Shown one piece after another: positions 54,978 through 63,969 of a stretch of 64,000 bases of DNA. Both the position numbers and the translations under genes were made by a program. The notes beneath the pieces are model-generated. The model did no database searches, was not told the DNA's origin, and saw only the letters and a list, made by a program, of their open reading frames with translations. Source of the stretch: Breviolum minutum Mf 1.05b.01 (lineage: Eukaryota; Sar; Dinophyceae; Suessiales; Symbiodiniaceae). The stretch is taken from assembly GCA_000507305.1 (NCBI GenBank), contig DF239800.1, forward strand, positions 129,542 through 193,541, read 5' to 3'. The stretch's first letter is position 1, and every line of letters begins with the position of its first letter.

Positions 54978-55652
54978 ATCCATTATTATCTGTTATATCC
55001 GTTCCATTTTTTTGCTTAGCAACTGAAGTCAATTGCTGCAGGGACCAACCACTTAGGTGATTGGATGGTACGATGGTACTTGCGAGCAGGTTTCACTCAA
55101 CTGTTACCTTCCTGAAATTTCACATAGACATTGATACAAATACCACCAAATACCTAAAATCACCATGTTTGACCAGGTTACTTTTTGTTAAAGCGATAAT
55201 GTTGAATATTGTTGGTATTGGTATTTGTTATCTATATCAAGTTTCTAGTCTGTTTCTTTGTTCGTGACGTGCTTTCGGATTTTCTTCTACTTTTGGAAGA
55301 GACATGAACTGGCAAACATGTTTCCTGATGTTTCTTAGCTTGTTTGAATCCCACCACCTAGGTATATTTCACTGGAAACCATTTGAAAGTCTTCAAGCAT
55401 CCAAGCATCCTTGGGAAGGCATCCTAGCTACATGTATTTGTGTATGGGATATTCCGCAAGGATATTCCGCAATATAATGTGACATATGTTTATATTCAAT
55501 ATGTACTGAAATGTATTCAGTACAATCTGTAGATGGTGCAATAGGAACCCCCAAGTACGCTCAGTATCTATCTATACCTCGACCCACTGCCACAGTCGTT
55601 TTGTCCTGATTATTCGATATATACAAAAAGAATACAAAAGACAAATTGGCAG

Positions 55653-55808
55653 GCATCATCTGAAAGCGATCGAGCTGTCAATCACTACGTGCAGTGCTGT
55701 TACACCGCAGTTCGGGTGACCTGGGCTCTGTCTGAACATGTTAAGCTTTGGTCAGAAAGCATAGCAGGCAGTGACATCGTTACCTTTTGGATAGTGGATG
55801 TGTTGTAG
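55653..55808 (+). CDS. Exon, unknown function
   Basis: After ATTGGCAG 51 open codons run to TAG and include YVQCCYTAVRVTWALSEHVK and a hydrophobic end (DIVTFWIVDVL). A GTGACC inside the stretch could be a donor. Composition is richer in G and C than the flanks. Confidence 0.5.
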   Translation, partial: ASSESDRAVNHYVQCCYTAVRVTWALSEHVKLWSESIAGSDIVTFWIVDVL

Positions 55809-55932
55809 CAAGTGTTGTTGAGAATGCCAGCTCTAACTCTTGGATGACTTTTGGTCACTGTGGTTAGATGCAGAATGCTTTTGTTCTAGTCTGAGTCTGT
55901 AAAGATGAATGAATCTGAGTAGAGACAAGCAG

Positions 55933-56042
55933 CCATAGGCCACAACCCGAAAATGGATGCGCTTCAAGCAGCAGTTCTCAAACACAAGAAATTCACATCG
56001 AAGTTGTATTTTTGTTTATGCAGTTCGTTGGAGACATGTTGA
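55933..56042 (+). CDS. Exon, basic peptide
   Basis: After ACAAGCAG the frame reads GHNPKMDALQAAVLKHKKFT and onward to TGA at 56040. The ATG at 55953 could be a start. The tail has three cysteines. Confidence 0.4.
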
Positions 56043-56213
56043 ATTAAGATGAACTGAACGTCATAGGCTCACTGGTCCAACATGCATTTTTTTGTTTAAC
56101 CTTACAACTTACAAAGGTTACGGGAAACTGTACTCAATGGCTGTTTCTCAACACATTTTTGAAGGGCTGTGCTTTGATAAAGTTGGTCCATAGTTTTTTT
56201 TTGTTGGTTCCCA

Positions 56214-56353
56214 ATATTCAGCTAATGGTAAATTGTTGGTTTGGGTTGGTGGTTTGGATTCCTAGAATCCCCTTATGAAAGGGATTGTTACTTGGGTGTA
56301 CCCGTCCCAAGCCACCGGGCCCCAAACCAACAACTAACCATTAGCTGAAATAT
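56214..56353. repeat. Long single-copy inverted repeat
   Basis: ATATTCAGCTAATGG then TTGTTGGTTTGG at the left is mirrored by CCAAACCAACAACTAACCAT then TAGCTGAAATAT at the right, about 140 nt overall. An inner TAGAATCC pair also occurs. I saw no second copy in this window. Confidence 0.75.
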
Positions 56354-56377
56354 GTTGTGGTAATACCCACACCATCC

Positions 56378-56445
56378 ACGTATGGTATATTTACTTACAA
56401 TAATACCATAAAAATCAACCATTCATGTAAGTAAATACACCAGTC
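56378..56445. repeat. Family-5 element
   Basis: GTATGGTATATTTACTTACA is mirrored by TGTAAGTAAATACACCAG. The open exon 56459-56527 follows 13 nt later, after GGCCAG. Confidence 0.7.
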
Positions 56446-56458
56446 CCATGGAGGCCAG

Positions 56459-56527
56459 CCATTTTTGAAGCATCTCCGGCTCAAGGCCATGGCCCGTGCT
56501 TCCGAAGAATTAATACGCTTGGTCTTG
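56459..56527 (+). CDS. 69-nt exon, unknown function
   Basis: FLKHLRLKAMARASEELIRL, 23 exact codons between GAGGCCAG and GTACCTG. A second frame is also open. The Lys/Arg/Leu pattern suggests an amphipathic helix. Confidence 0.45.
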
Positions 56528-56913
56528 GTACCTGATGGAATGGGTTGCTGATGATGGAACCAGTTGTTGTTGGTGCCAAAAACTCAAAGCTGTTGGTTTC
56601 AAACAAACATAAAGGTTACCTAATGTTAAAGGCTTTAAGCCAGAGTTTTTTTATGAAATGAGACTGGTTTGTGAAGAAGATATTATATAGATAAAATCAC
56701 AAGATGGTGGGGAAAATGATGTCTCAACTACAGCTGCTTATTCCTCCTAGGGGTGTCCATCATGACTTTTTTCCAAAAGATCTGGGCACACATTGGGCTG
56801 TAGATGGCTGTAGAGACCGTCATTGTAGGTAGACTCGGGCCAGGTTAGTCGAGTAGTTTAAGCTTTGTTAAAGGTTAGCTAAGGCTGAAATTTTGTCAAA
56901 TGAGATTGTTCAG

Positions 56914-57078
56914 CTGCCAAGGTTTAAGTTGAGGTTATGTGTGAAGTATGATCTGTTTCAAGTAGAAAGAGTTGAAACAAGAGGAGATATCCAACTGGAT
57001 GATGATGTGACAGATCTGGTGATGGATATGTTTTTAAAAGGTTGTGTGGAAATATTTTGGAGAGGGCATTCCCCATGA
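56914..57078 (+). CDS. Exon, unknown function
   Basis: After TTGTTCAG the frame reads LRLCVKYDLFQVERVETRGD, then an acidic run (DDDVTDLVMDMFL), open to TGA at 57076. The frame is also open slightly upstream of the acceptor. Confidence 0.5.
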   Translation: MPRFKLRLCVKYDLFQVERVETRGDIQLDDDVTDLVMDMFLKGCVEIFWRGHSP

Positions 57079-57552
57079 CGATGTGAGGTTTTGTCATTGC
57101 TTGGTGAACTTTATATAATGGATTTTGTTTGACTGGTCTTACTAGTATCATTATCCTAAAACAAACAAGTTACGGTTGCCATGTTCATACATGTTGCTTA
57201 TGAGATATGTGTTTTTCTTTTCGGATAAGAACAATTCAATAAGATGCCAACATTGAATAGCAGAATTTCAATCTTGGAGCTTGGTGATAGTCTATTCAAA
57301 AAGAAATACTGATACCCTCGCTTCTCTGAATAAACACCCAAGGTTTAACAATGTGACACCAAAACAGATGAACGCGTACTAGTAGCATGAAAGAAGATTG
57401 AACAACCTACACAACCACTGTCAGCTCCCAGATGCTCGACATTGGACCGGTCTCATTATATTACCCATTTGGGTGGAATCAAACAATATAAATCAGTATA
57501 TAATTTTCAAGGATTTCCCTTATTATGATACATCGTTTGGGTTGGTAATATA

Positions 57553-57710
57553 ATGACCCCCTGTTGGACCCGTTTTTTGTTGTTGCCAAAGTATTTCCCG
57601 ATTGGTTTTCCAGTTTGGTGGAAATCACCCAAGGCCGGAGAACTTAGCGTGGCAAAGGCTGTAGCAGCACCAGAGCGTTGGGAGATCCAGGAACGTTTCA
57701 CGTTAGAAAG
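57553..57710 (+). CDS. Open exon with ATG start
   Basis: ATG at 57553 opens 53 codons (FPIGFPVWWKSPKAGELSVA, then KAVAAPERWEIQERFTLER). It ends AAAG before GTGAAA, or at the in-frame TGA there. The antisense frame is also open, but the sense frame has the better splice context. Confidence 0.5.
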
Positions 57711-58335
57711 GTGAAAACGTGTTGGGAGGGTGAAAGATCTCAAAGTTGGTTGTTTTTCTAGTGACATGTTTTTTACGGCAACAAAAAGGTGAACCCTGGT
57801 TAGTTATGTAGTTAGTACATCGTTGACATGGAAATTCTAGCTTTAAACGACCGAGTTACAACCGGAATTGCATGAAATGGGGAAAGAAGTTGTTTTTTGT
57901 TGGGAGTGACATGTTGTTACTGTTGATGGACAACATTCAAAGAATCCATCCGTTACTGTGTTTCCCCCATTCGGAGTCAACAACCATGATGCACTAGTTT
58001 TAAACATGTTTTATTATTTTATTCTGATGTTTGTGGAGATTCTGTCCAATTTTACGGCAACTGCACCAGAAATGGTGCCAGTTGAATGACGAGGATAGTA
58101 TCAAGACATATACTAGCTACTATTTTGCTGTCACAAATATTATATACATATTTTTGTTGCCCACAATAAATCTCCATTTTCCATCAATTTCTTCAAATGA
58201 GGCTTCTTCCAACTAGTCGTCCAACAAATTGTCATTGCTTCTTTTTTTGACACAAGGTCTAGAAGGTTTGAGGCAGAATCGCAAGATGTTCGAGAAAAAG
58301 GCGCGACATGGAAAAAGGCTGATGTTCTTTTATAA

Positions 58336-58536
58336 TGTCATGACTGGTCTCAATCAATCAACCACCCCTTCCTAGTCCTAACGTATGTTTTGTTCTTTGA
58401 GACTTGCGTGTTCCTGACCTATGGAGAAATAAGGGGCAAACATGAGGAGATGTTCGATCTCCATGTTTTTGTAAACGATGATGACTTGTTGCATCGATAT
58501 GAGAGGAACAAGAAGCTGAGGCCGAGGATGAAATAG
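58336..58536 (+). CDS. Exon with a hydrophobic segment
   Basis: 66 open codons run to TAG, with a hydrophobic run (PFLVLTYVLFFETCVFL) followed by a charged, basic tail (RYERNKKLRPRMK). It may be a membrane segment and its cytosolic flank. In another frame the end becomes acidic (EAEAEDEIVPDPFNED), so the 3' edge is uncertain. Confidence 0.5.
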   Translation, partial: CHDWSQSINHPFLVLTYVLFFETCVFLTYGEIRGKHEEMFDLHVFVNDDDLLHRYERNKKLRPRMK

Positions 58537-58745
58537 TGCCTGATCCGTTTAACGAGGATTCATAGGGATGGAAGAAATCCTTGATGATTTTTTTTGGGAG
58601 GCTGCAGTCATATTTTCATGGGAACCTAAGGGGACCCTCCCAGGCCTTATTAGGGCCTTAATTCTGGTGTCTGGCGTTTTCTGTTCATGGCTTATCTTTT
58701 TGGATCGATTTGGACCTTTCATCATTGTCTCCTCAAAATCACTTT

Positions 58746-58850
58746 AGATACACCCACGAAGTTTAGTATAGCCCTTGAAAAGTTACCATCCCAAAAGGAA
58801 ATTCATCTTCCAACTATCCGTTTTTAGGGGCTATATTTAATATGCTCCTC
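58746..58850. repeat. Family-1 inverted-repeat element
   Basis: The left arm ATACACCCACGAAGTTTAGT and the right arm TTTTTAGGGGCTATATTTAA, with the usual CATCCCAAAAGGAAATTCAT core. The tips are worn. Confidence 0.7.
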
Positions 58851-58864
58851 ATGATGATTCCCAG

Positions 58865-58951
58865 GATGATGAATTGAGTTTGTTGTTTCACATCCCGGAC
58901 GTGATTGACTTTGACTCGCTCGGCGTTGATGGGGTGTTGGAATGCCGGTGA
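58865..58951 (+). CDS. Acidic terminal exon
   Basis: After ATTCCCAG 28 codons read LLFHIPDVIDFDSLGVDGVL and then TGA. It probably ends the gene containing 58336-58536, with the family-1 element in the intervening intron. Confidence 0.5.
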   Translation, partial: DDELSLLFHIPDVIDFDSLGVDGVLECR

Positions 58952-59168
58952 AATTAATACTGCCAACCCATTAACCCATGTACATTTATCGAATGCAATG
59001 TACTATTTATGTGAATAAGTATGTGTATTTATATATTATATACTGTATATACATAACATGTAAGTATACTCATATTCATATCACATTGTAGACACTTAGG
59101 CACATTTGTTGTGTTTTTAAAATAGTTTTGGTTTATTTGTAAATATTTTTTCTATTAATTATGTACAG
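58952..59168. other. AT-rich spacer
   Basis: This is TA-rich sequence with no exon. It may be intergenic or the intron before 59169. Confidence 0.4.
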
Positions 59169-59249
59169 TGCGAAGTCGGAAATCCCAACAAGTTGTACGG
59201 CAGCTACCGCTGCGGATGCGGGGGCAGCCGTAGCTGCCATAGCTGCCAT
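59169..59249 (+). CDS. Cysteine-rich, EGF-like exon
   Basis: After TGTACAG the exon reads CEVGNPNKLYGSYRCGCGGS and then a further CHSC. The G-S-Y-x-C-x-C ending is a hallmark of EGF-like modules, which are usually extracellular. Only part of a module is visible. Other frames are open (one is alanine-rich), so the call rests on this pattern. A family-2 element follows at once. Confidence 0.45.
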
Positions 59250-59360
59250 GAATCCCAAGGCCAACCACCTGGGATGGTGCCAAAACCGTCGTAAATCATG
59301 GGAGAAGCTACCGTTGCCTCAACTGGTGAGTTTACCAGATTTCTGAACCTTCAACCTTAT
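59250..59360. repeat. Diverged family-2 element
   Basis: The core CCAACCACCTGGGATGGTGC and the right end AGATTTCTGAACCTTCAAC are recognisable. The left tip is poorly preserved. Confidence 0.6.
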
Positions 59361-59930
59361 GGCAACGGACTTTCTTCAAGTCATGGTGCTTCATTGAATT
59401 GTGTGTATATAGCCAAGTTGCAGCAAGATCACACGACCTCACTCCACAGGGTAATTACTATCATAGTAAGGGAGATGTCATTCTGTCAGGGAATTGCAGA
59501 TTTGTGAACGTTCATATATAATTCAACTCAACTAGATTTATGTCAAATGGGCATTCTCCGCTGCCATTTGTGTTTACTTGTTTACCATACAAGTTATTTT
59601 GTTCCAGATTGGCTGAAATAGTATTGACTGACAGGATATCATTTGTGTGGCAAAGTAGGGAGAGTCTGAATAAAACGAGGTGAAAGTCCTTTATGGGTGA
59701 TGTGAGACCTCTACCAACAGCACCAGCCAAATGAAGCGAACAGCACAAGCGAAACATAGATAGATTTAATACAAATGAATAATATGGTACATATTGTCAG
59801 CATCCATCACTATCCCAAGAAATTTTGGATGGTGGCAATTATCTCCTTTTTCCATTCCTTTTACATATATATATAATTATATATATACCCATCACCTTCC
59901 CCAAAGAGGCAAATTTGGTGAAGCCTTCAG

Positions 59931-60158
59931 GTGAACGACCATGATCCTTCCAGGACATTCGGAAGTTTGGGTCATCGGTGTGTGTGGTCGTTGGGCAACA
60001 TACCTGTGGTCGTTTGGGGTTGGGTCAACGGACCCCTTGATGTCCTACAATTCCGAAATTCCCCCACAAAATGCCGACCACTCCACCGAAAGACACGTGT
60101 TTTTGATGGGCACCTGATATTAGATGATGCATTTTCCGGACAATGCATTGTGTTCTAG
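59931..60158 (+). CDS. Open exon to a stop, unknown function
   Basis: After GCCTTCAG 75 codons are open to TAG, including LGNIPVVVWGWVNGPLDVLQ and DGHLILDDAFSGQCIVF. The antisense strand is open as well, but the sense stretch has the acceptor and a natural stop. It is probably a terminal exon. Confidence 0.5.
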   Translation: MNDHDPSRTFGSLGHRCVWSLGNIPVVVWGWVNGPLDVLQFRNSPTKCRPLHRKTRVFDGHLILDDAFSGQCIVF

Positions 60159-60505
60159 CTAATTTTGAATTCTCTGATCTTCTTTTTGAGGGCATTCTTG
60201 ACAAAACCATCCAAACAATTTGAGAGCAATTGAACAATTTCAGGTCAAACTGTTTATTTATCAGAACCATCACACTAATCAGCAACATAATATCGTAGAA
60301 TAATCAATTTTCCTTGAATTTTTGGGACCCCTCTTTTTGAGACACCTTCATAGATCTTTTCATATTTTTAAATGATGTTTTTTTCTTCAATAGCAATGAC
60401 GTCGTCTCAAATCGTTGGATTATTTTCTGACGAATGACAGACATGTTTTTAAAATCCGTTGGGTGTGGCCCCCTTCCAGACACACTCGCAAATGAAGGTT
60501 TATAG

Positions 60506-60681
60506 GAATCCCCGGCATCCCGGTGGTCACTGTTTCTAAAAGGGTGCCACACCCATTGGATAAGCACTGCCGCCCGGATATTCCCATCTTGCAGTCCCCA
60601 AACTCGTTGCATTTTGAGGCTATTTTGCCGAGAATCACCAGTGGTTCTAAACAAAAACAATCAAGGACTATTTTGGCTCAG
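60506..60681 (+). CDS. Internal exon, unknown function
   Basis: It is bounded by TTTATAG and CAG before GTGTTT. It reads GIPVVTVSKRVPHPLDKHC and continues Pro/Ser-rich to a basic, glutamine-rich end (SGSKQKQSRTILAQ). A minus-strand frame over the same bases also looks coding. I prefer plus because both splice signals fit. Confidence 0.5.
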
Positions 60682-60891
60682 GTGTTTTTTGTTCAAACAT
60701 CCAAAGAATTCGGAAATGGAATGATTCATCATACTGGTTACTGGAAACTTTTCTCGGTCTCCAAAAATGCATAGTGATAGATGTATAAATTTCCTGATGT
60801 TTCAAGCATTCCAATTCTTCCCTGAGACAGGTAACCTATGTTATTTCTTCGATATGTCTTTGGATGATATTTGGGAAATTAACGTATAGTA

Positions 60892-60996
60892 ATGTTGATG
60901 GAAGAAATCCTGCACCACCTGGGATGTGTAAAACCCTGTAAATAATGGGATAAACTACTTATCTATCAACTGATGCAGGATTTCCTCCATCAACAG
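60892..60996. repeat. Family-2 element ending at an acceptor
   Basis: GTTGATGGAAGAAATCCTGC to GCAGGATTTCCTCCATCAACAG. The next base opens exon 60997-61082. The core GGGATGTGTAAAACCCTGTA is intact. Confidence 0.85.
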
Positions 60997-61082
60997 TATG
61001 AATGGGTCGACCAAATGGGATGATGCAATGATGCAACCTGAATGGCCTTTCCGCAAGGATGCCATGGTTGCTTTCTTCAGAG
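60997..61082 (+). CDS. Exon directly after an element
   Basis: The frame reads MNGSTKWDDAMMQPEWPFRK and onward, ending AGAG before GTACCA. A different frame starting at 61059 remains open to 61253, so the 3' connection is uncertain. Confidence 0.5.
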
Positions 61083-61175
61083 GTACCACCATTTTGCCCA
61101 GAAAAAACCCTTGTGAAAGACACACAAAAAGTACTTAGAACAGGGCGAACCAGTTTTTCTCTACTTCGGTTTCAG

Positions 61176-61253
61176 AATAGCAGATACCATTTGGATCTAC
61201 TTAGACAGATTTTGCAGAAGCTTCTTTTCTGGAACTTGGCGCTGAAGACATAA
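61176..61253 (+). CDS. Helical terminal exon candidate
   Basis: After GGTTTCAG it reads YHLDLLRQILQKLLFWNLAL and then TAA, a clear amphipathic helix. The same frame is open back to 61059. Confidence 0.45.
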   Translation, partial: NSRYHLDLLRQILQKLLFWNLALKT

Positions 61254-61376
61254 ATGGACAAAATCTTGCACACAAGTTGGTATGTCCCAAAATTCAGACG
61301 TGCAATTCTTTATGTCAGCTTCAGAGTTTTGGTCCAGAATACTGTACTTTAATAGTGTGTGTTCCTCTTTTTTTAG

Positions 61377-61427
61377 GATATCTTTGTTAGGAACCCATTT
61401 ATCAAGGATCCCTTGGAGTGCACTTGA
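61377..61427 (+). CDS. Short terminal exon candidate
   Basis: After a long T tract and AG the frame reads DIFVRNPFIKDPLECT and then TGA. The acceptor is strong but the exon is short. Confidence 0.35.
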   Translation, partial: DIFVRNPFIKDPLECT

Positions 61428-61631
61428 ATCTCAGCCAAACCAAGGGTTTTTTCTTTGCCACGGCAAACACCTCTGTGAGATGTTTTTTTTGAGAGTTTCA
61501 GACTGATTGTAGAGCGTGTTTTCTGGCATTCATGTTGTGAAGATTGGTACATGATTACATGTTTTGTGGTACTGGCATGCTAGTTTTCTTGGACTGTTCA
61601 TAGAGATGCATCCTCAGAAGTGATACTAGTA

Positions 61632-62007
61632 CTAGATATAGAGGCATACCCCACTCCAAAACAAAACACCTGGATTTGTATCCGGTGGTTTACTTTCTAC
61701 TTCTACTATGGTGACTGACCATGAAAAGTCGCCATTTGGGGAATTGTTGTTTATTTTTTGTCCAAGCATGAAAACTTCACATCCTAAAAGCACACCAACG
61801 TCAACTTCTTTAATTGAACAGCACCAAACTGTTTCCGCAAATTCTTCCACGTTGCCATCGAAGTTGCTCTCAAAGAACCCGGGTCGTCCCCGGCGGAACG
61901 CGCCGGGGGAACACGGGGCGATGGAAGAACGGGATGGACATGGTCCAGCCTTGTCGCTGGTGCATCGCCATGTCTTTGGCCTCAAGTGTCTTGGGTTGAA
62001 GCAATGA
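61632..62007. other. GC-rich stretch open on both strands
   Basis: The plus frame 61708-62007 (RPRRNAPGEHGAMEERDGHG to a TGA) and the minus frame 61985-61632 (GFFESNFDGNVEEFAETVWC) are both coding-like. One is probably real. The minus frame has a possible GTGTTT donor, the plus frame a natural stop. I cannot choose. Confidence 0.45.
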
Positions 62008-62083
62008 GAAGTTTCATGGAAAAACAGGGGGAATCTGGATGTGAAATACGTGGAATATGTGGATGTAAGATGATGTGAGATAT

Positions 62084-62169
62084 AGAGGATGATGATGANN
62101 NNNNNNNNNNNNNNNNNNNNNGGACGAGGACGATGACGATGACGATGCTGATGACGATGCTGATGCTGA

Positions 62170-62227
<58 letters not shown>

Positions 62228-62280
62228 GATGAAGATGACGAGGACGATGACGATGATGATGAAGAAGAAGAAGAAGATGA

Positions 62281-62311
<31 letters not shown>

Positions 62312-62434
62312 GACGATGATGACGACCATGATGACCATGATGATATCCCGCATCTTACGTCAATGTCGCAGACATCGGGCTTTGCGCATGTTTCAACTCA
62401 GGCCAGATGTGAAGAACAATGTTCACTATGCTGA
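62084..62434 (+). CDS. Acidic repeat exon, broken by an assembly gap
   Basis: GAT, GAC, GAG and GCT repeats read as a long Asp/Glu run with an Ala block in one plus-strand frame. The frame continues into non-repetitive sequence (IPHLTSMSQTSGFAHVSTQA) and a TGA. That continuation suggests a genuine acidic domain and not only a microsatellite. Positions 62099-62121 are N. The next frame is also open past the repeat (VKNNVHYAEETWEI). Poly-acid stretches are common in nuclear and histone-binding proteins, but nothing here identifies one. Confidence 0.45.
62099..62121. other. Assembly gap (run of N)
   Basis: There are 23 undetermined bases inside the trinucleotide repeat. The true length is unknown, so the reading frame across the gap cannot be trusted. 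Confidence 0.95.
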
Positions 62435-62698
62435 GGAGACGTGGGAAATCATATGTTGTTTTTACCCTCAAACCCCACAAATCACCTATTTCACTAGTGA
62501 ACTCAAAACAGAAAACGATATCTAGTTTTGGACACACCTTCATTTTTACGGGGGCATTAGTCTATAGTAGAGCTAAGATGTGAAGGGACTGGAACATGAG
62601 TCAAATAGCTAACAATAGAATTCATGATATGATTTGTATCTTGTAGCACTTTCGCTTCAAGTGACTTCCTTCAAAACTGACAGCCTCCACCCTTCTAG

Positions 62699-62823
62699 AT
62701 GATTCTTTCATGGGCTCCTCCACCCCCGAATTCGGCCAAAAGGAGACGCAGATCATCTATCCTGCAGGAACCAATGCAGTCCTGTGGCAAGCAGATCAAA
62801 AACAGCAGAAGATCTTCCAGGGA
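62699..62823 (+). CDS. CFAP57-like N-terminal WD-repeat exon
   Basis: After CCTTCTAG (with an ATG at 62710) the exon reads FGQKETQIIYPAGTNAVLWQ and then ADQKQQKIFQGS. This matches the opening of CFAP57/WDR65-type axonemal WD-repeat proteins, where a strand ends in Pro-x-Gly-x-x-x-V and a Gln-Lys-x-x-x-x-Gly-Ser follows. CFAP57 works in cilia and flagella, in assembly of inner dynein arms. The next expected motif (basic Asn-Arg-Lys-Leu then Ala-Glu) is visible at about 62868-62902, but in the adjacent frame. The exon therefore ends near 62823 with an unrecognised donor, or there is an indel near the G run at 62847. Confidence 0.5.
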
Positions 62824-62867
62824 AGCTTGGAATTTTCATGCTTTTGGGGGGGCCGTTCAGGCAGAAA

Positions 62868-63087
62868 AATCGCAAGTTGGTTACGGCAGAAAGGAGATCG
62901 TTATTTTCAGCAGCCCCTTTGTGAGAATTCCCACCTCCGATCACTCACTAAAATTGGATGGTGGAGGAAAGCGAGGGCGAACTCTACGACCAGTGATTTG
63001 ATACCTTTCAACGCAAACAGGATTCAGGCAGAAGAGCGGAATGCTTCCAAAACTGTGTTTTTTTGGCCATTGCCAGGTGCTTAAAAT
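62868..63087 (+). CDS. Continuation of the WD-repeat gene, frame uncertain
   Basis: All three plus frames are open over parts of this stretch. One gives NRKLVTAERRSLFSA, which fits the WD family after the 62699 exon. Another gives GRKEIVIFSSPFVRIPTSD, also strand-like. The long frame to 63084 is Lys/Arg-rich and less convincing. Confidence 0.35.
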
Positions 63088-63327
63088 ATGAATGATTGAT
63101 AACATGTTGATAATGATCGCCTATATCGTAAAATTTTGTACTGTAAAATAATATTTGGGACTACTCAGTACAGTAGATTTATCTAGAGGTGTTGTTTTTG
63201 TCCACCGCCATTTAAGAAGAAGCTTACCTAGACATGACTACCTTTTCTTGTAGGTTTGAAACTACAAATCTCTTAGAGCTGCGTATCCTTGACTTCCAGT
63301 GTTACATACCTATAGGCTATAGGAACC

Positions 63328-63400
63328 ATGCATGGTACATTCACGTACATTTGGTTGATCTTTAGAGTGAAAGAAGGTAGATATCCCCTACATAGATGAC
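63328..63400. repeat. Diverged family-5 element
   Basis: CATGCATGGTACATTCACGT and TACATTTGGTTGATC at the left, with AGGTAGATATCCCCTACATA at the right, preserve the family's order of motifs. Confidence 0.55.
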
Positions 63401-63465
63401 ACGGGATACAACCTTCATTTCATTATCCAGATTTCGGCCACCCATGAATTCATGTCTTTGAACCT

Positions 63466-63603
63466 CTCACGATCCCTACATCAGTCTCAGCAAGTGAGGA
63501 CATGAAGACGGACAGGGTCTCACTTGCATGGCAGTCAATAGCAACGTGTCAGAGCGTCATGGAGAGGAGCAATGGTGGGGCTGAACGATTGAGTGATACA
63601 TGA
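63466..63603 (+). CDS. Exon candidate, unknown function
   Basis: 45 open codons run to TGA and include RVSLAWQSIATCQSVMERSN. No clear acceptor was found. It may belong to the gene that begins at 62699. Confidence 0.35.
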   Translation, partial: LTIPTSVSASEDMKTDRVSLAWQSIATCQSVMERSNGGAERLSDT

Positions 63604-63969
63604 GAAGGGCGCAAGCCAACCGTGATTTAGCAAGGACCTGTAAGTTTTTGTTAAAGCTGACTCTGAACCATATGAAGTAAGTATAGTCCACAAAAATATC
63701 ACAAAGCACGCTTTAAACAGGGCAGGACTAGTTACAGTATTTAGTTGATTCCTTGGGATGAGCCATTCGATTCAATGGTAGGTTTGATCCTTGGGACTCT
63801 CCAAATATCCTATCTTTGTTGGGAGGTATAGATGGTCCAGGGCGAGGAAGCTTACTATAGTTGGCACCCGTTGGGAAGCAAAAACGTACAAAAACAGTGA
63901 GACGTATATATTTATGTATAGAATTATATATATATATATTATTCATACATATACATACGGATAGAATAT

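Noticed and set aside
59161-59346. Alanine-rich plus-strand frame starting ATG at 59161
   Set aside because: The overlapping frame shows an EGF-like cysteine pattern after a good acceptor. The alanine run comes from GCT/GCC repeats in a shifted frame and crosses a family-2 element.
8877-60996. CRISPR-like array made of the recurring GATGGAAGAAATCC repeats
   Set aside because: Copies are kilobases apart, occur in both orientations and have mirrored ends, so they are mobile elements and not an array.
62099-62353. Minus-strand Ile/Ser-rich frame across the gap
   Set aside because: It is an antisense reading of the acidic repeat, interrupted by N.
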